From BRH-c25 sp012519325 (GTDB lineage Bacteria; Bacillota; Clostridia; Lutisporales; Lutisporaceae), in assembly GCA_050950645.1 (NCBI GenBank), contig JBMNHZ010000001.1:248001-312000 (forward strand): DNA of 64,000 bases. The letters are read 5' to 3'. Each line of letters starts with the position of its first letter. Position 1 is the first letter of the stretch. The translations under genes and the position numbers were made by a program. Below the pieces are notes generated by a model. That model had not been told where the DNA came from and did no database searches. It saw nothing but the letters and a program-made list of their open reading frames with translations. Shown here piece after piece: positions 16,565 to 25,561 of the stretch.

Positions 16565-16700
16565 ACACCCAGTCCTCCTCTTCCCACGCTTACGAGGTTA
16601 GCTGACGGGTTCGGACTGAAAGAGTATAGCCCTACCTGCATTGCAGGATTCACCCCAATTTTTGGTTCCCCCGTTCCCTTCCGAAGGGATTAAGCGATTA
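16565..16700 (-). ncRNA. c-di-AMP riboswitch (ydaO/yuaA type)
   Basis: Read on the minus strand, the conserved blocks occur in order: ATCGCTTAATCCC, AACGGGGGAACCAA, GGGGTGAATC, GGTAGGGCTATACTC, TTTCAGTCCGAACCCGTCAG, CTAACCTCGTAAGCG and GAGGACTG. This is the ydaO-yuaA aptamer. Binding of c-di-AMP normally favours the downstream terminator and turns the gene off. Typical targets are cell-wall hydrolases and potassium or osmolyte transporters; here the next gene is an acetyltransferase. Confidence 0.95.
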
Positions 16701-16778
16701 ATTGAACTCATTCATTTTTAAATATATACCTATTATATTCGAGAAGAATGAAAATTACAACTAATTTTTTGAATTTTT

Positions 16779-17170
16779 TTAGGGTCTGTTCTCCAGCATT
16801 CCAATCCTCTCATCAACCCTCTTCATAAGAATATCATAATTCACAATCTGTCTGACATGATAGCCTGTGCCGATTCTTCCAATCTCATCATAAGCCGTAA
16901 TTTCAAAGGACAGCATATTTTCATTAACCTCAGCCAGTTCAGCAGTTACAGTTACGGTCATTCCTTCCTTGGTTGGATGCTCATGCTTAATCTCTATGCT
17001 TTTCCCGATTGTATAACATTTACTGCAGCTTCAATCATTAGTGCCGCAAGAGTCGGTGTTGCCAACAGGGTCTTTAAAGCTCCGCTGCCAAAATTCAATG
17101 CGGTATCTTCTTTAGATATGACCTTTTGAACCGATTTTGACATTCCTGTGGAAAACTCAGGTATCTTCAT
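16779..17170 (-). pseudogene. Thioesterase (FlK-like hot-dog family), frameshifted
   Basis: ATG 17170 behind AAAGGAGGTATTATC opens a frame reading the usual N-terminus (GSGALKTLLATPTLAALMIEAA) to a stop near 16995. The remainder (IEIKHEHPTKEGM, VTAELAEVNENMLSFEITAYDE, GTGYHVRQIVN) is in another frame down to 16779. One missing A in the A-run at 17000-17003 would join them, although the segment normally holding LLPEGYTTVG also seems short. The family hydrolyses acyl-CoA thioesters. Either a recent pseudogene or a sequence error. Confidence 0.75.
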
Positions 17171-17244
17171 GATAATACCTCCTTTTCCTAATTATACTAT
17201 AAAAATCCCGGGTACATGCAGGCAAATTGTAAAGAACCTACATC

Positions 17245-17676
17245 TTATATACTGTACGATGTCAATTCTTCACAATAATTGCATCGATAATGAATCTTTC
17301 CGTTGGCTTTGACAAGTCTGAACTTGGGAGTCACATATTCATCAAAATTGCTTACACATCTGGGGTTTTTGCACTTAAACAAGCCCTGAACTTCTTTGGG
17401 TATAACTGTATTCATTTTTTTGACTATCTTATCGTTTTCAATTATGTTTACTGTTATCTCCGGGTCTATCAATCCCAGCATAGTAATATCCACGTCTATC
17501 TTATTCTCGATTTTAATAATATCCTTTTTACCAAGCTTGCTGCTTGGTACATTAATAAGAAGCACCACCGGGAAATTCACCTCGTCTAGCTTAAGCTTCT
17601 CAAATATTTTTATTCCATTTCCCGCAGTAATGTGGTCTATTACTATCCCGCAGTTAATGCTGTTAACTGTAAGCAT
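17245..17676 (-). CDS. pyrI: Aspartate carbamoyltransferase regulatory chain
   Basis: A 143-residue PyrI. The N-terminal allosteric domain (INCGIVIDHITAGNGIKIF) binds nucleotide effectors; the C-terminal zinc domain has the four cysteines in CKNPRC and CNYC that hold the interface with the catalytic chain. It lets CTP/ATP tune the first committed step of pyrimidine synthesis. It overlaps the end of pyrB by 14 bp, so the two chains are coupled in translation. Confidence 0.96.
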   Translation of the reverse strand: MLTVNSINCGIVIDHITAGNGIKIFEKLKLDEVNFPVVLLINVPSSKLGKKDIIKIENKIDVDITMLGLIDPEITVNIIENDKIVKKMNTVIPKEVQGLFKCKNPRCVSNFDEYVTPKFRLVKANGKIHYRCNYCEELTSYSI

Positions 17677-18604
17677 TCACATTCACCCCCAATAATAGCG
17701 CTATGAGCGCCATTCTCACATATATGCCAAGTTCAGCCTGTTTAAAGTATATTGCCCTCTTGTCATCATCAACATCATAGCTTATTTCGTTAACCCTTGG
17801 AAGAGGATGCATTACCAGCATATCCTCTTTGGAATCCTTAAGCTTGTGTCTGTCCAGAATATAACTGTCCTTAAGCCTCATGTAGTCTGCTTCATTGAAA
17901 AACCTTTCTTTCTGAATCCTCGTCATATACAGTACATCAATCTGGTTTATTACTTCTTCAAGACTTTCAGTCTCATAAATACTCACATTATGCTTTTCCA
18001 GGAGGCTTGACTTCAGGTGTCCGGGGAGCCTGAGTTCTGCAGGTGATATAAGTACAAACTTTGAGCCTTTGTAGTTAGATAAGGCACTTATCAGAGAATG
18101 AACCGTCCTTCCGAATTTAAGATCCCCGCAGAAAGCAATTGTCTGGTTCTCCAATGTCCCTTTGTATCTTCTTATAGTAAGCATGTCCGTCAAAGTCTGC
18201 GTCGGATGCTGATGGCCTCCGTCACCTCCGTTTATAACAGGTATGAAAGAATACTCAGAGGCAAGCTTAGGCGCTCCCTCTTTGGGATGCCTCATTACCA
18301 TCACATCAGCATATGAGCTAAGTACCCGTATTGTGTCTGCTATGCTTTCCCCCTTTGAAACCGAGCTTGTACCCGCATCGGAAAATCCGAGCACTTTCCC
18401 TCCCATTCTAAGCATTGCTGATTCAAAACTCAACCTTGTTCTTGTACTTGGTTCATAAAAAAGTGTCCCCAGTATTTTTCCCTTGCATATTTCCCCGAAT
18501 GCATCCCTCTCCTCCACCATCCTGTCAGCCAGGTTAAAAATCTCATTCAGCTCCTCCATGGTGAAATCATTGGGATCAATCAAATGTCTGCCTTTTAGGC
18601 TCAT
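17663..18604 (-). CDS. pyrB: Aspartate carbamoyltransferase catalytic chain
   Basis: A 313-residue PyrB with the carbamoyl-phosphate motif FYEPSTRTRLSFESAMLRMGG (about 49-69), MRHP, GGDGGHQHPTQTLTDMLTI and the C-terminal HPLPRVNEI. It condenses carbamoyl phosphate with aspartate. Start ATG 18604. The 5' leader of about 190 nt contains a PyrR-binding element and an intrinsic terminator, so transcription attenuation by PyrR is expected. Only pyrBI is here; other pyr genes must lie elsewhere. Confidence 0.97.
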   Translation of the reverse strand: MSLKGRHLIDPNDFTMEELNEIFNLADRMVEERDAFGEICKGKILGTLFYEPSTRTRLSFESAMLRMGGKVLGFSDAGTSSVSKGESIADTIRVLSSYADVMVMRHPKEGAPKLASEYSFIPVINGGDGGHQHPTQTLTDMLTIRRYKGTLENQTIAFCGDLKFGRTVHSLISALSNYKGSKFVLISPAELRLPGHLKSSLLEKHNVSIYETESLEEVINQIDVLYMTRIQKERFFNEADYMRLKDSYILDRHKLKDSKEDMLVMHPLPRVNEISYDVDDDKRAIYFKQAELGIYVRMALIALLLGVNVNAYS

Positions 18605-18688
18605 ATATTTATCCTCCTTCTTAGTCTCTCGGGACTATTAATTAAAGGTTACCAGTAGCCCATAGGAAAGTTTTACTTTCCTGTACGG

Positions 18689-18720
18689 TAAAAAACCTTC
18701 ATGCCTGCAGGCATGAAGGT
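18689..18720 (-). terminator. Attenuator terminator in the pyrB leader
   Basis: A 26-base perfect palindrome (ACCTTCATGCCTG and its complement) is followed on the minus strand by TTTTTTA, upstream of pyrB. Confidence 0.85.
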
Positions 18721-18756
18721 AATACTAACCAATTAATATTATATCAAAACCTTACC

Positions 18757-18770
18757 AGCCTCACAGGACT
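18757..18770 (-). promoter_or_regulatory. PyrR-binding (anti-antiterminator) element
   Basis: AGTCCTGTGAGGCT on the minus strand fits the PyrR RNA-binding consensus ARUCCNGNGAGGYU and lies 37 nt ahead of the attenuator hairpin. UMP-loaded PyrR would favour termination. Confidence 0.85.
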
Positions 18771-18795
18771 AAATTAAAGGTCATCTTTTTTTCTT

Positions 18796-18824
18796 AACAT
18801 ATCATAATGAAGAAACATTGTCAA
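18796..18824 (-). promoter_or_regulatory. Sigma-A promoter of pyrBI
   Basis: TTGACA (18819-18824), 17 bases, TATGTT (18796-18801) on the minus strand, just upstream of the PyrR element. Confidence 0.8.
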
Positions 18825-18921
18825 TATATATGATTCAATGAAATATCTTTCAAATTACTCCCAAAATCCATGACCAACCTTCGAAGTGTATATTAGAAAT
18901 AAGAAACAAGGAGGAAATCTT

Positions 18922-21336
18922 ATGTTGAAGAAAAGGTTGATGGCACTAGGAATTGCAGTAGTATTCACGCTCTCTTCCTTAACTACTACGGTTTTTGCAG
19001 CAGATTTTAAAAAGCCGGCAGCAGCTGCCCGCATTACTGTAAAGGTTATGAGTCCTGGTAAAAATAACGGAAAGGGCAATGTGAAGAATTACAAATTTAC
19101 TGATTGTTATGATGTTAATTGGGCTCTCAATGCCATTGAAAAATTGGCGGGAAAGGGAATTATCGGAGGCATAGGCAACGGCAAGTATGCACCAAGAAAT
19201 AATGTTACTCATGTAGAAGCCTTTGCAATGGTGATGAGGCTTACAGGTGATAATAAGAAAGCTGACAGCATGGGCAAAATAGTTCATCCATTTTATATAG
19301 GCATAATTCCTAATTGGGGTTATGGCTATGTATTCATGGCGATAGAAAAAGGGATCCTGCTGCCTGAAGAATTGAAAGGCTTTGATCCGAACAAACCGGC
19401 AAAACGTCACGAAATAGCAAAATATATCATAAGAGCAATGGGAAAAACCAAAGAAGCTTTAAAGCATATGGATAAAGACCTGGACTTCAAAGACGGCAAA
19501 GCAGTACCTGATAAATCAGTTGGTTATGTGTATCTTGTAAACAAACTGAATATAATGATTGGTAATGAAAAAAATATGTTCAAGCCTATGGAACCTGTAA
19601 CAAGAGCAGAAATGGCCGTACTGCTCGACAGGGCTGAAGGCATATTTGAACTCCCGGATACTGAAAACAGAAAGAATGGTGTAGTATTTGTCTCTGCAGA
19701 TGTTGATGACAATGAAATAACAGTAAAAGTAAAAGGAAGCACTGTCACTTACGATGTGCTTGAGAATGCACAGGTTTATAGAGACGGTTCCTTTGAGACT
19801 ATAGAAGACCTGGTAAAGGGTGATGTTCTGCAGCTTACATTAAATGATGGCAAGGATGTAATATTTATTGAAGTTTTAGAAGATGCTAAAAACGACAATG
19901 ATAAAAAAGTAACAGAAGTCTCCTTCCGTACTGTATCTGACAGCAATCTTCCTGATGTACTTAAAGATGAAATAGGTGACATGAAATCTAAGGAAAGCTA
20001 TGCCGCATACGAATACGACGGCTATATTTACCTTGTAGCTGCAATGGGCAGACAGCGAACCGGAGGTTATGATATAGATATAGAAAAGGTGTATAAGATT
20101 GAGGATGACGATGAGTACACTATTAAAGCGGTAGTTGATACGGACGAACCTTCTTCCCGCTCCAATGTCACCCAGGCAATCACCTATCCGTACAGTGTAG
20201 TAAAATTCAAGAGCTTCGACCGCATTGAAGAAGTAATATTCGTCGACGAAGATGAGTATGAACTTGACAGCGTGGAAATTGAAGAGCTTGATGAAATAAC
20301 CATAGTAGAAGGTAAAATTTACGGTCTGGTATCCAGCAGCAAAACAATAAGAATCGAAAAGCCAAACGGTTCAAAAGTAAAATATACCATTCCTTCCGCT
20401 GCTGAAATTATTGTAAATGGTGATGATGCAAAGTTCTCAGATCTTGAGGAAGGAATGAGTGTTGAAATCGAAATAACCGATGGTAAGGTTACAAAAATTA
20501 CTGCAGAAGATACCGGCGAAGACAAAATTTCCTTTACCGAAGTTGATTACGATGATTTGCCGTCCAGATTGAAGGATCAGGTTGATTATTTGAAGCTGAA
20601 TAAGAATTACAAGGCTTATGAATACAACAACTATATCTATCTTATAGCCACTATGGGCAAGAAGAATTCAGAGGATAATAAAATCAGCATAGATGATGTT
20701 TACAGGATTGAAAACGGTAACAAGTATACTATCAAAGCCGTAGTTGATACCGAAACTCCTTCATCCGCCAGAGGCAGCAATTCGGTATATCCGTACAGCA
20801 TTGTAAGATTCAAGAATTTTAACGGTATAGATACCGTCAGGTTTGTTGATGAGGACAACAATAAGCTGTCTGAAACAAAAATAACAAAGTTGAATGAGAT
20901 TGTTACAGTAGAAGGAATAATCAGTGCAATCAGCTCAGGCAGCAAGGCAATAAGAGTTAAGAAATCGGACGGCAAGACTGTGACCCTCACAATTCCGGCC
21001 AATGCCGAAATAACAGTAAATGGTGATGAAGATGCAAGCTTTTCGGATTTTGAAGTGGGTATGGAGGTAAAAGCAGAAATAATAGATGATAAAGTAACCG
21101 AGGTCATAGCAGAAGATAATGAAACAGAGATAACGGGCACACTTATTGGAATCAACATCAGCAAAACCAAGAAAATTACTTTGGAGGTCGACGGCACAAC
21201 CAAAACCTATACGGTGGATTCAGATGTCAAGATAATTATTGACGATAAAACTGAAAGGCTTGAAGATCTGAAAATAAGCGATAAGTTGACCTTAAAATTT
21301 ACAAACGGCATTCTGGCAGAAATAGAAAAAGAATAA
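18922..21336 (+). CDS. Secreted SLH-domain protein with two PrcB-like domains
   Basis: Start ATG 18922 behind AAGGAGG gives 804 residues. A signal peptide (about 1-27, ending TVFAA) is followed by three SLH repeats (about 58-108, 120-175, 187-240) that would anchor the protein to the wall. Two similar modules of roughly 200 residues follow; each holds a stretch like the PrcB C-terminal domain (YIYLVAAMGRQRTGGYDI with TQAITYPYSVVKF at about 368-430; a degenerate second copy at about 570-630) and then a small beta domain. A last short beta domain ends the protein. It is acidic and probably a surface protein of unknown role. Monocistronic. Confidence 0.8.
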   Translation: MLKKRLMALGIAVVFTLSSLTTTVFAADFKKPAAAARITVKVMSPGKNNGKGNVKNYKFTDCYDVNWALNAIEKLAGKGIIGGIGNGKYAPRNNVTHVEAFAMVMRLTGDNKKADSMGKIVHPFYIGIIPNWGYGYVFMAIEKGILLPEELKGFDPNKPAKRHEIAKYIIRAMGKTKEALKHMDKDLDFKDGKAVPDKSVGYVYLVNKLNIMIGNEKNMFKPMEPVTRAEMAVLLDRAEGIFELPDTENRKNGVVFVSADVDDNEITVKVKGSTVTYDVLENAQVYRDGSFETIEDLVKGDVLQLTLNDGKDVIFIEVLEDAKNDNDKKVTEVSFRTVSDSNLPDVLKDEIGDMKSKESYAAYEYDGYIYLVAAMGRQRTGGYDIDIEKVYKIEDDDEYTIKAVVDTDEPSSRSNVTQAITYPYSVVKFKSFDRIEEVIFVDEDEYELDSVEIEELDEITIVEGKIYGLVSSSKTIRIEKPNGSKVKYTIPSAAEIIVNGDDAKFSDLEEGMSVEIEITDGKVTKITAEDTGEDKISFTEVDYDDLPSRLKDQVDYLKLNKNYKAYEYNNYIYLIATMGKKNSEDNKISIDDVYRIENGNKYTIKAVVDTETPSSARGSNSVYPYSIVRFKNFNGIDTVRFVDEDNNKLSETKITKLNEIVTVEGIISAISSGSKAIRVKKSDGKTVTLTIPANAEITVNGDEDASFSDFEVGMEVKAEIIDDKVTEVIAEDNETEITGTLIGINISKTKKITLEVDGTTKTYTVDSDVKIIIDDKTERLEDLKISDKLTLKFTNGILAEIEKE

Positions 21337-21363
21337 ATCAAATCTTGGTCATATCACTCTCTC

Positions 21364-21393
21364 GGCAGCCGAATCCCGGCTGCCTTTTTTTTC
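21364..21393 (+). terminator. Terminator of the SLH/PrcB-like gene
   Basis: GGCAGCC and GGCTGCC form a GC-rich stem followed by TTTTTTTTT. Confidence 0.92.
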
Positions 21394-21577
21394 TTCATTT
21401 CTCACTTCAAAGCCCATCTTAATTCCCCATAACTCCGAACCTCGCAACCCCGTACCAAATAATACTAATATTGTACTTGCTCCCATAATACTTATTTATT
21501 AGGGTATATATGCATGACAGCATAGCGGGGGATATCCTCCTCTTTGTTACATGGCCTTTAGAAGGAGTGAATAAACA

Positions 21578-23131
21578 GTGAAAAAACTCACGTACATACA
21601 AGGGGCATTTATTCTTACAATGACAAACCTTATTACCGGATCCCTATCCTTCATATACAGGGTATTCCTTACCAGGGCTATAGGTTCTGAAGGCATAGGG
21701 GTATATCAGCTGATACTTCCTTTATATATGCTTTTTATCACCCTGGTTTCGGGCGGAATAACGACGGCAGTATCAAAGCTGATTGCTGAACAAGCTCCCC
21801 GCAGCAATTACAGGAATATGTATAAAATTATACAAATCTGCTGCATTACAATAGGGATGTGGAGCTTGGCCCTTTGCACCCTTATATTCTTTAATGCCGA
21901 ATATCTGGCAAAATTTGTTCTCAAGGACAGCAGGACCTTTCTCTCGATTATGGTATTTACCCCTGCAATATTTTTTATATCAATAGGTGCCGTATTAAAA
22001 GGATATTTTTATGGACTCCAGTATGTTAAGCCCCCTGCACTAATCGATATACTTGAAAAGCTGATTCGGCTGGGAGGACTTGTTCTAACCACATATTTCC
22101 TGCTGCCTTACGGAATTGAATATGTCTGCGGGGGTGTAATGACAGCGATGGCAGCAGGAGAGCTCATCAGCCTGGTGTTGTTGTACTTCTGCTATAGAGC
22201 CAATAGGCCTGCTGCAGCTTTTGCACAGACCGACTCAACAATCCATATAATAATGAAAATACTGAAAACGGCCCTTCCTTTGTCTTTAAGCGGTGCCCTG
22301 ACAACAATCATGGACATGATAACAGCCGTTCTGATACCTATGCAGCTTCGCGCGGCAGGCTTCAGCAATTCAAATGCACTATCCCTGTACGGACAGGTAA
22401 CCGGTATGGTTATGCCCCTGCTTTTTTTCCCTTTCATAATTGTTTCTTCCCTTGGTATTACACTGGTTCCTGCTATAGCTGCCTCCTATGCCACAGGCAA
22501 TTGGACGGCGCTTAACAAGAAATGCAATGACTCTCTCAAAATTACCTCAGCAATCGCCTTTGCTTCCACAGCCCTTTTCATAGTATTTCCCTGGGAGCTT
22601 TGCAAGATATTCTTCAAATGTCCCGAAGCAGGCAGCATGCTTTTCTGGATGTCCTTCGTATGTCCCTTTGAATACTGGCAGTTCACTTTATTTGCGATTC
22701 TAAACGGTGTCGGCAGGCAGCATGTGGTTCTTAAGAACTCAATCCTTCATATTGCTATATCTGTCATATGCTCATATTTCCTCATACCGATACCCTTTAT
22801 AGGGATTTACGGATTTGTGATAGGATTCTGTGCAAGTGCGGTGCTGATTTGTGTTTGGAATCTTGCGGACTTGAAGCGTATTCCAAATATAAATATCGAT
22901 TATGCCAATATTTTTTTAAAGCCTTTATTTGCCTTTATCGGAATGTTCATCATTATCAAGTGCTGCAATCTGTACCTTACAGCAAAGGCTGCAGAAAGCT
23001 TCAATATGACGGTATCAAGCATTGCAGGCCTTATATTCTTTTTTCTGGTACTCTTACTTACAGGTACTTTTACCCCAAGACAGCTTAAGAACACACTTTT
23101 CAGCCACAAGTCACGGGTAACCGGTCACTAG
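21578..23131 (+). CDS. spoVB: Stage V sporulation protein B-like flippase
   Basis: A 517-residue membrane protein of the MVF/MATE-like polysaccharide exporter family, with about 14 hydrophobic helices from residue 10 to 500. The N-terminus GSLSFIYRVFLTRAIGSEGIGVYQL is typical of SpoVB, which is thought to move lipid-linked precursors for spore cortex. Start GTG 21578 lies behind AAGGAGTGAATAAACA. It stands alone on the + strand between two terminators and converges with rnpB. Paralogs of this family are common, so the precise assignment is likely but not certain. Confidence 0.85.
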   Translation: MKKLTYIQGAFILTMTNLITGSLSFIYRVFLTRAIGSEGIGVYQLILPLYMLFITLVSGGITTAVSKLIAEQAPRSNYRNMYKIIQICCITIGMWSLALCTLIFFNAEYLAKFVLKDSRTFLSIMVFTPAIFFISIGAVLKGYFYGLQYVKPPALIDILEKLIRLGGLVLTTYFLLPYGIEYVCGGVMTAMAAGELISLVLLYFCYRANRPAAAFAQTDSTIHIIMKILKTALPLSLSGALTTIMDMITAVLIPMQLRAAGFSNSNALSLYGQVTGMVMPLLFFPFIIVSSLGITLVPAIAASYATGNWTALNKKCNDSLKITSAIAFASTALFIVFPWELCKIFFKCPEAGSMLFWMSFVCPFEYWQFTLFAILNGVGRQHVVLKNSILHIAISVICSYFLIPIPFIGIYGFVIGFCASAVLICVWNLADLKRIPNINIDYANIFLKPLFAFIGMFIIIKCCNLYLTAKAAESFNMTVSSIAGLIFFFLVLLLTGTFTPRQLKNTLFSHKSRVTGH

Positions 23132-23142
23132 ATATTGTTAAC

Positions 23143-23167
23143 AAAAAAACACTGCCGTTAAGCAGTG
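23143..23167 (-). terminator. Terminator of rnpB
   Basis: CACTGCTTAACGGCAGTG forms a hairpin followed by TTTTTTT on the minus strand, 15 bases after the RNase P RNA. Confidence 0.88.
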
Positions 23168-23181
23168 CTTATACATTTTCT

Positions 23182-23550
23182 GAGTAAGTCTATAAGCCGG
23201 GTTCTGTATTAGATGATCATCTATCTAGGCTTGACGTTGCCGGCAAGCTCAAGCGACCTTACCCTGAGACGGAACGGGCCGTTCCTGCCGAAGCAGAGCC
23301 TTGGCTGTCTCTCTATTTGGTCTTGCTCCAGGTGGGGTTTACATAGCCGGTTAGTTACCTAACCGCTGGTGAGCTCTTACCTCGCCTTTCCACCCTTACC
23401 TATTGAGAAGTGAGATACCTCTCAATGGCGGTATATCTCTGTTGCACTATCCTTAGAGTTGCCTCCACCGGGGGTTACCCGGCACCCTGCCCTATGGAGC
23501 CCGGACTTTCCTCGTATGCATAAATGCACACGCGATCATCTGGCTTACTC
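23182..23550 (-). ncRNA. rnpB: RNase P RNA
   Basis: On the minus strand the molecule opens with GAGTAAGCCAGATGATCGCG, then the universally conserved GAGGAAAGTCCGGGCTCC, GGGTAACCCCCGGTGGAGG, and closes with ACAGAACCCGGCTTATAG and GACTTACTC pairing back to the 5' end. It is the catalytic RNA that trims tRNA 5' leaders. Its place beside the zinc-ribbon/nif3/trmK genes matches other Clostridia as I recall them. About 369 nt. Confidence 0.97.
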
Positions 23551-23680
23551 AAAAAATATTTTATTAATCTTATCGTCAGATATTTATTATATATTCTAAA
23601 GGAGATTAGGTCAACATGATATTTTAAGGTAATCTGTATATGTTATGTTAATTTGCCATTTAAATTCTTTTAGTCATATA

Positions 23681-24391
23681 TCAAGGCTTCCTGAAAAATA
23701 AAATCCTACCGCAGTTTTGACATCTCATTTCTTCATTTCCTGTCTTCAAAGCCTCGTAATCCATAGCAGGAACTTCCATCTTGCATCCGCTGCAAATACG
23801 ATTCTTCACAAGGGCAATAGGATCAGAATGTGTTTTTATCAGCCTGTTATATACTTCAAAGCTTTCTTTATCAACAGATTTCATCAAATTGTCAATCTGG
23901 GCCTGTAGCTCTGTTTTTTGTGCTTCAAGCTCCCTTACTGACTTGTGGACGCTTTCTTTGCAGCTTAAATATTTTTTCTTAATAAACACCAGCTTCTTTT
24001 TTGTCTCAACAAGCTCTTTTTTAATATTATTCGCTTCATTAATGAGTTTTATTATATCATCTTCTGCTGCCCGCTTTTTTTCTTCAAGCTTTTCAAGCTG
24101 CTTTTCAATACTTTCTAATTTTTTGATTGTGTTTGTTTCTCTGCTGAACTTGATTTCTTCCGATGACTTTTTGCTGTAATCCAGATTCTTTATCTCATTA
24201 TTCCTGATTTCCTGCTGGCAAGCATTTTTCTTCAGTTTTTCCTCACTTTTTAAATACTCATTTCTAAGCCTCTGATACTCATCCTTATACTTATCCATGT
24301 CATTGGATTCATTAATCTCTTTGAGTTTCCTTGTAATAGCATTCATTTCCTTATGCAGGTACTGAAGTTCATAAAGCAATGATAAATTCAT
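23681..24391 (-). CDS. Coiled-coil protein with C-terminal zinc ribbon
   Basis: A 236-residue protein: residues about 10-180 are a long Lys/Glu coiled coil, then a C4 zinc ribbon with CSGCKMEV and CQNCGRILFF (C-x2-C twice, about 199-230). The family (zf-RING_7/CdsZ-like) is nearly always encoded beside nif3 and trmK, as here, and may bind nucleic acid; no activity is established by this sequence. Start ATG 24391. Confidence 0.85.
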   Translation of the reverse strand: MNLSLLYELQYLHKEMNAITRKLKEINESNDMDKYKDEYQRLRNEYLKSEEKLKKNACQQEIRNNEIKNLDYSKKSSEEIKFSRETNTIKKLESIEKQLEKLEEKKRAAEDDIIKLINEANNIKKELVETKKKLVFIKKKYLSCKESVHKSVRELEAQKTELQAQIDNLMKSVDKESFEVYNRLIKTHSDPIALVKNRICSGCKMEVPAMDYEALKTGNEEMRCQNCGRILFFRKP

Positions 24392-24439
24392 CAGACCATC
24401 CCCTTTTTATAAAAATAATATAGGAATAGATGACTATTC

Positions 24440-25561
24440 CTATAGCATTCTAAGGATTTCCGTGTTTGAGTTTGATTCAACAACATCCACATCAACCTCC
24501 AACTCTCTGAATTTGTTCTTCAAAAATTCAGTTATATATTTCATCATTATTTTCTCTGTGGCATAATGGCCTGCATCAATTACACACAAGCCCATTTCCA
24601 AGGCATCAAGAATATCGTGATACTGAATGTCTCCGGTTACAAGTACATCAGCCCCGGCAAATCTTGCGGAGCTTATAAATTTACCTCCTGAACCATTCAA
24701 AAGCGCAACCTTTTTAATTCTCCTGTTCGGGTCTCCTGCATATCTTATATTTTGGACATCCAACAAGGTTTTCACGCTATCGGCAAACATTGAGAGGGTT
24801 GTCTCCCTTTCAAGCCCGGCAATTCTTCCAAGTCCCATCACCTGGCCTTCATTTTTTGTTTCATATATATCATAAGCTGCTTCCTCATAGGGATGAACCT
24901 TCAACATCTCTCCAACCGCTTTACTCAACAGCTTTTCCGAAACTATTGTCTCCACTCTGAATTCCTCGACTCTTTCAAGGTTTCCTATGCTTCCAAGAAA
25001 AGGCTTTGCTCCTTCCTGAGGTTCAAAGGTACCGGTTCCTTTGCTTCTGAAGGTACAGCCGCTGTACTTGCCTAAATAACCCGCACCTGCACGGCACATT
25101 GCATCGGCAACACTGTCCTCGTATCCCACAGGCACGTAAACAACCAGTTTGAAAAGCTTCTCCCTGTATGTCTCTTCAATAATTGCAGAGCGTGAAAATC
25201 CAAGTTTCCTTGCAAATATATCATTAAGTCCTCCTGACACAATATCAAAATTGGTATGAAGGCAGTACAGAGATATATCATTCTTTACAAGTTTTATAAG
25301 CTTCCTGCCTAAGGCAGTATCCATATTAACTCTTTTTATCCCGCTGAAAATTATAGGATGATGGGATATTATCATGTCTATGTTATTATCTACGGCTTCC
25401 TCAATCACCCATTCCGGTGCATCAAGGCATACCATGACACGGTTTACGGTCTTTCTTCCGTCCCCCACCAGCAAGCCTACGTTATCCCAGCTTTCAGCAA
25501 GTCTCCTGGGCGCCAACTCATCCAATATTCCTGCTATGGCCTGACATTTTATCGTACCCAC
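24440..25561 (-). CDS. Nif3-like dinuclear metal protein (YqfO family)
   Basis: The 373-residue protein has the Nif3 halves with metal ligands in DMIISHHPIIFSG and LHTNFD near the N-terminus and DAGHYATE near the C-terminus, separated by the inserted YqfO domain (about 135-235, VPVGYEDSVADAM, HPYEEAAYDIYE). The family is also described as a GTP cyclohydrolase I type 2 homolog, but its true reaction is unsettled. GTG 25561 behind GGAGGTGG is the start and overlaps the end of trmK by 13 bp, so the pair is coupled. Confidence 0.93.
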   Translation of the reverse strand: MGTIKCQAIAGILDELAPRRLAESWDNVGLLVGDGRKTVNRVMVCLDAPEWVIEEAVDNNIDMIISHHPIIFSGIKRVNMDTALGRKLIKLVKNDISLYCLHTNFDIVSGGLNDIFARKLGFSRSAIIEETYREKLFKLVVYVPVGYEDSVADAMCRAGAGYLGKYSGCTFRSKGTGTFEPQEGAKPFLGSIGNLERVEEFRVETIVSEKLLSKAVGEMLKVHPYEEAAYDIYETKNEGQVMGLGRIAGLERETTLSMFADSVKTLLDVQNIRYAGDPNRRIKKVALLNGSGGKFISSARFAGADVLVTGDIQYHDILDALEMGLCVIDAGHYATEKIMMKYITEFLKNKFRELEVDVDVVESNSNTEILRML

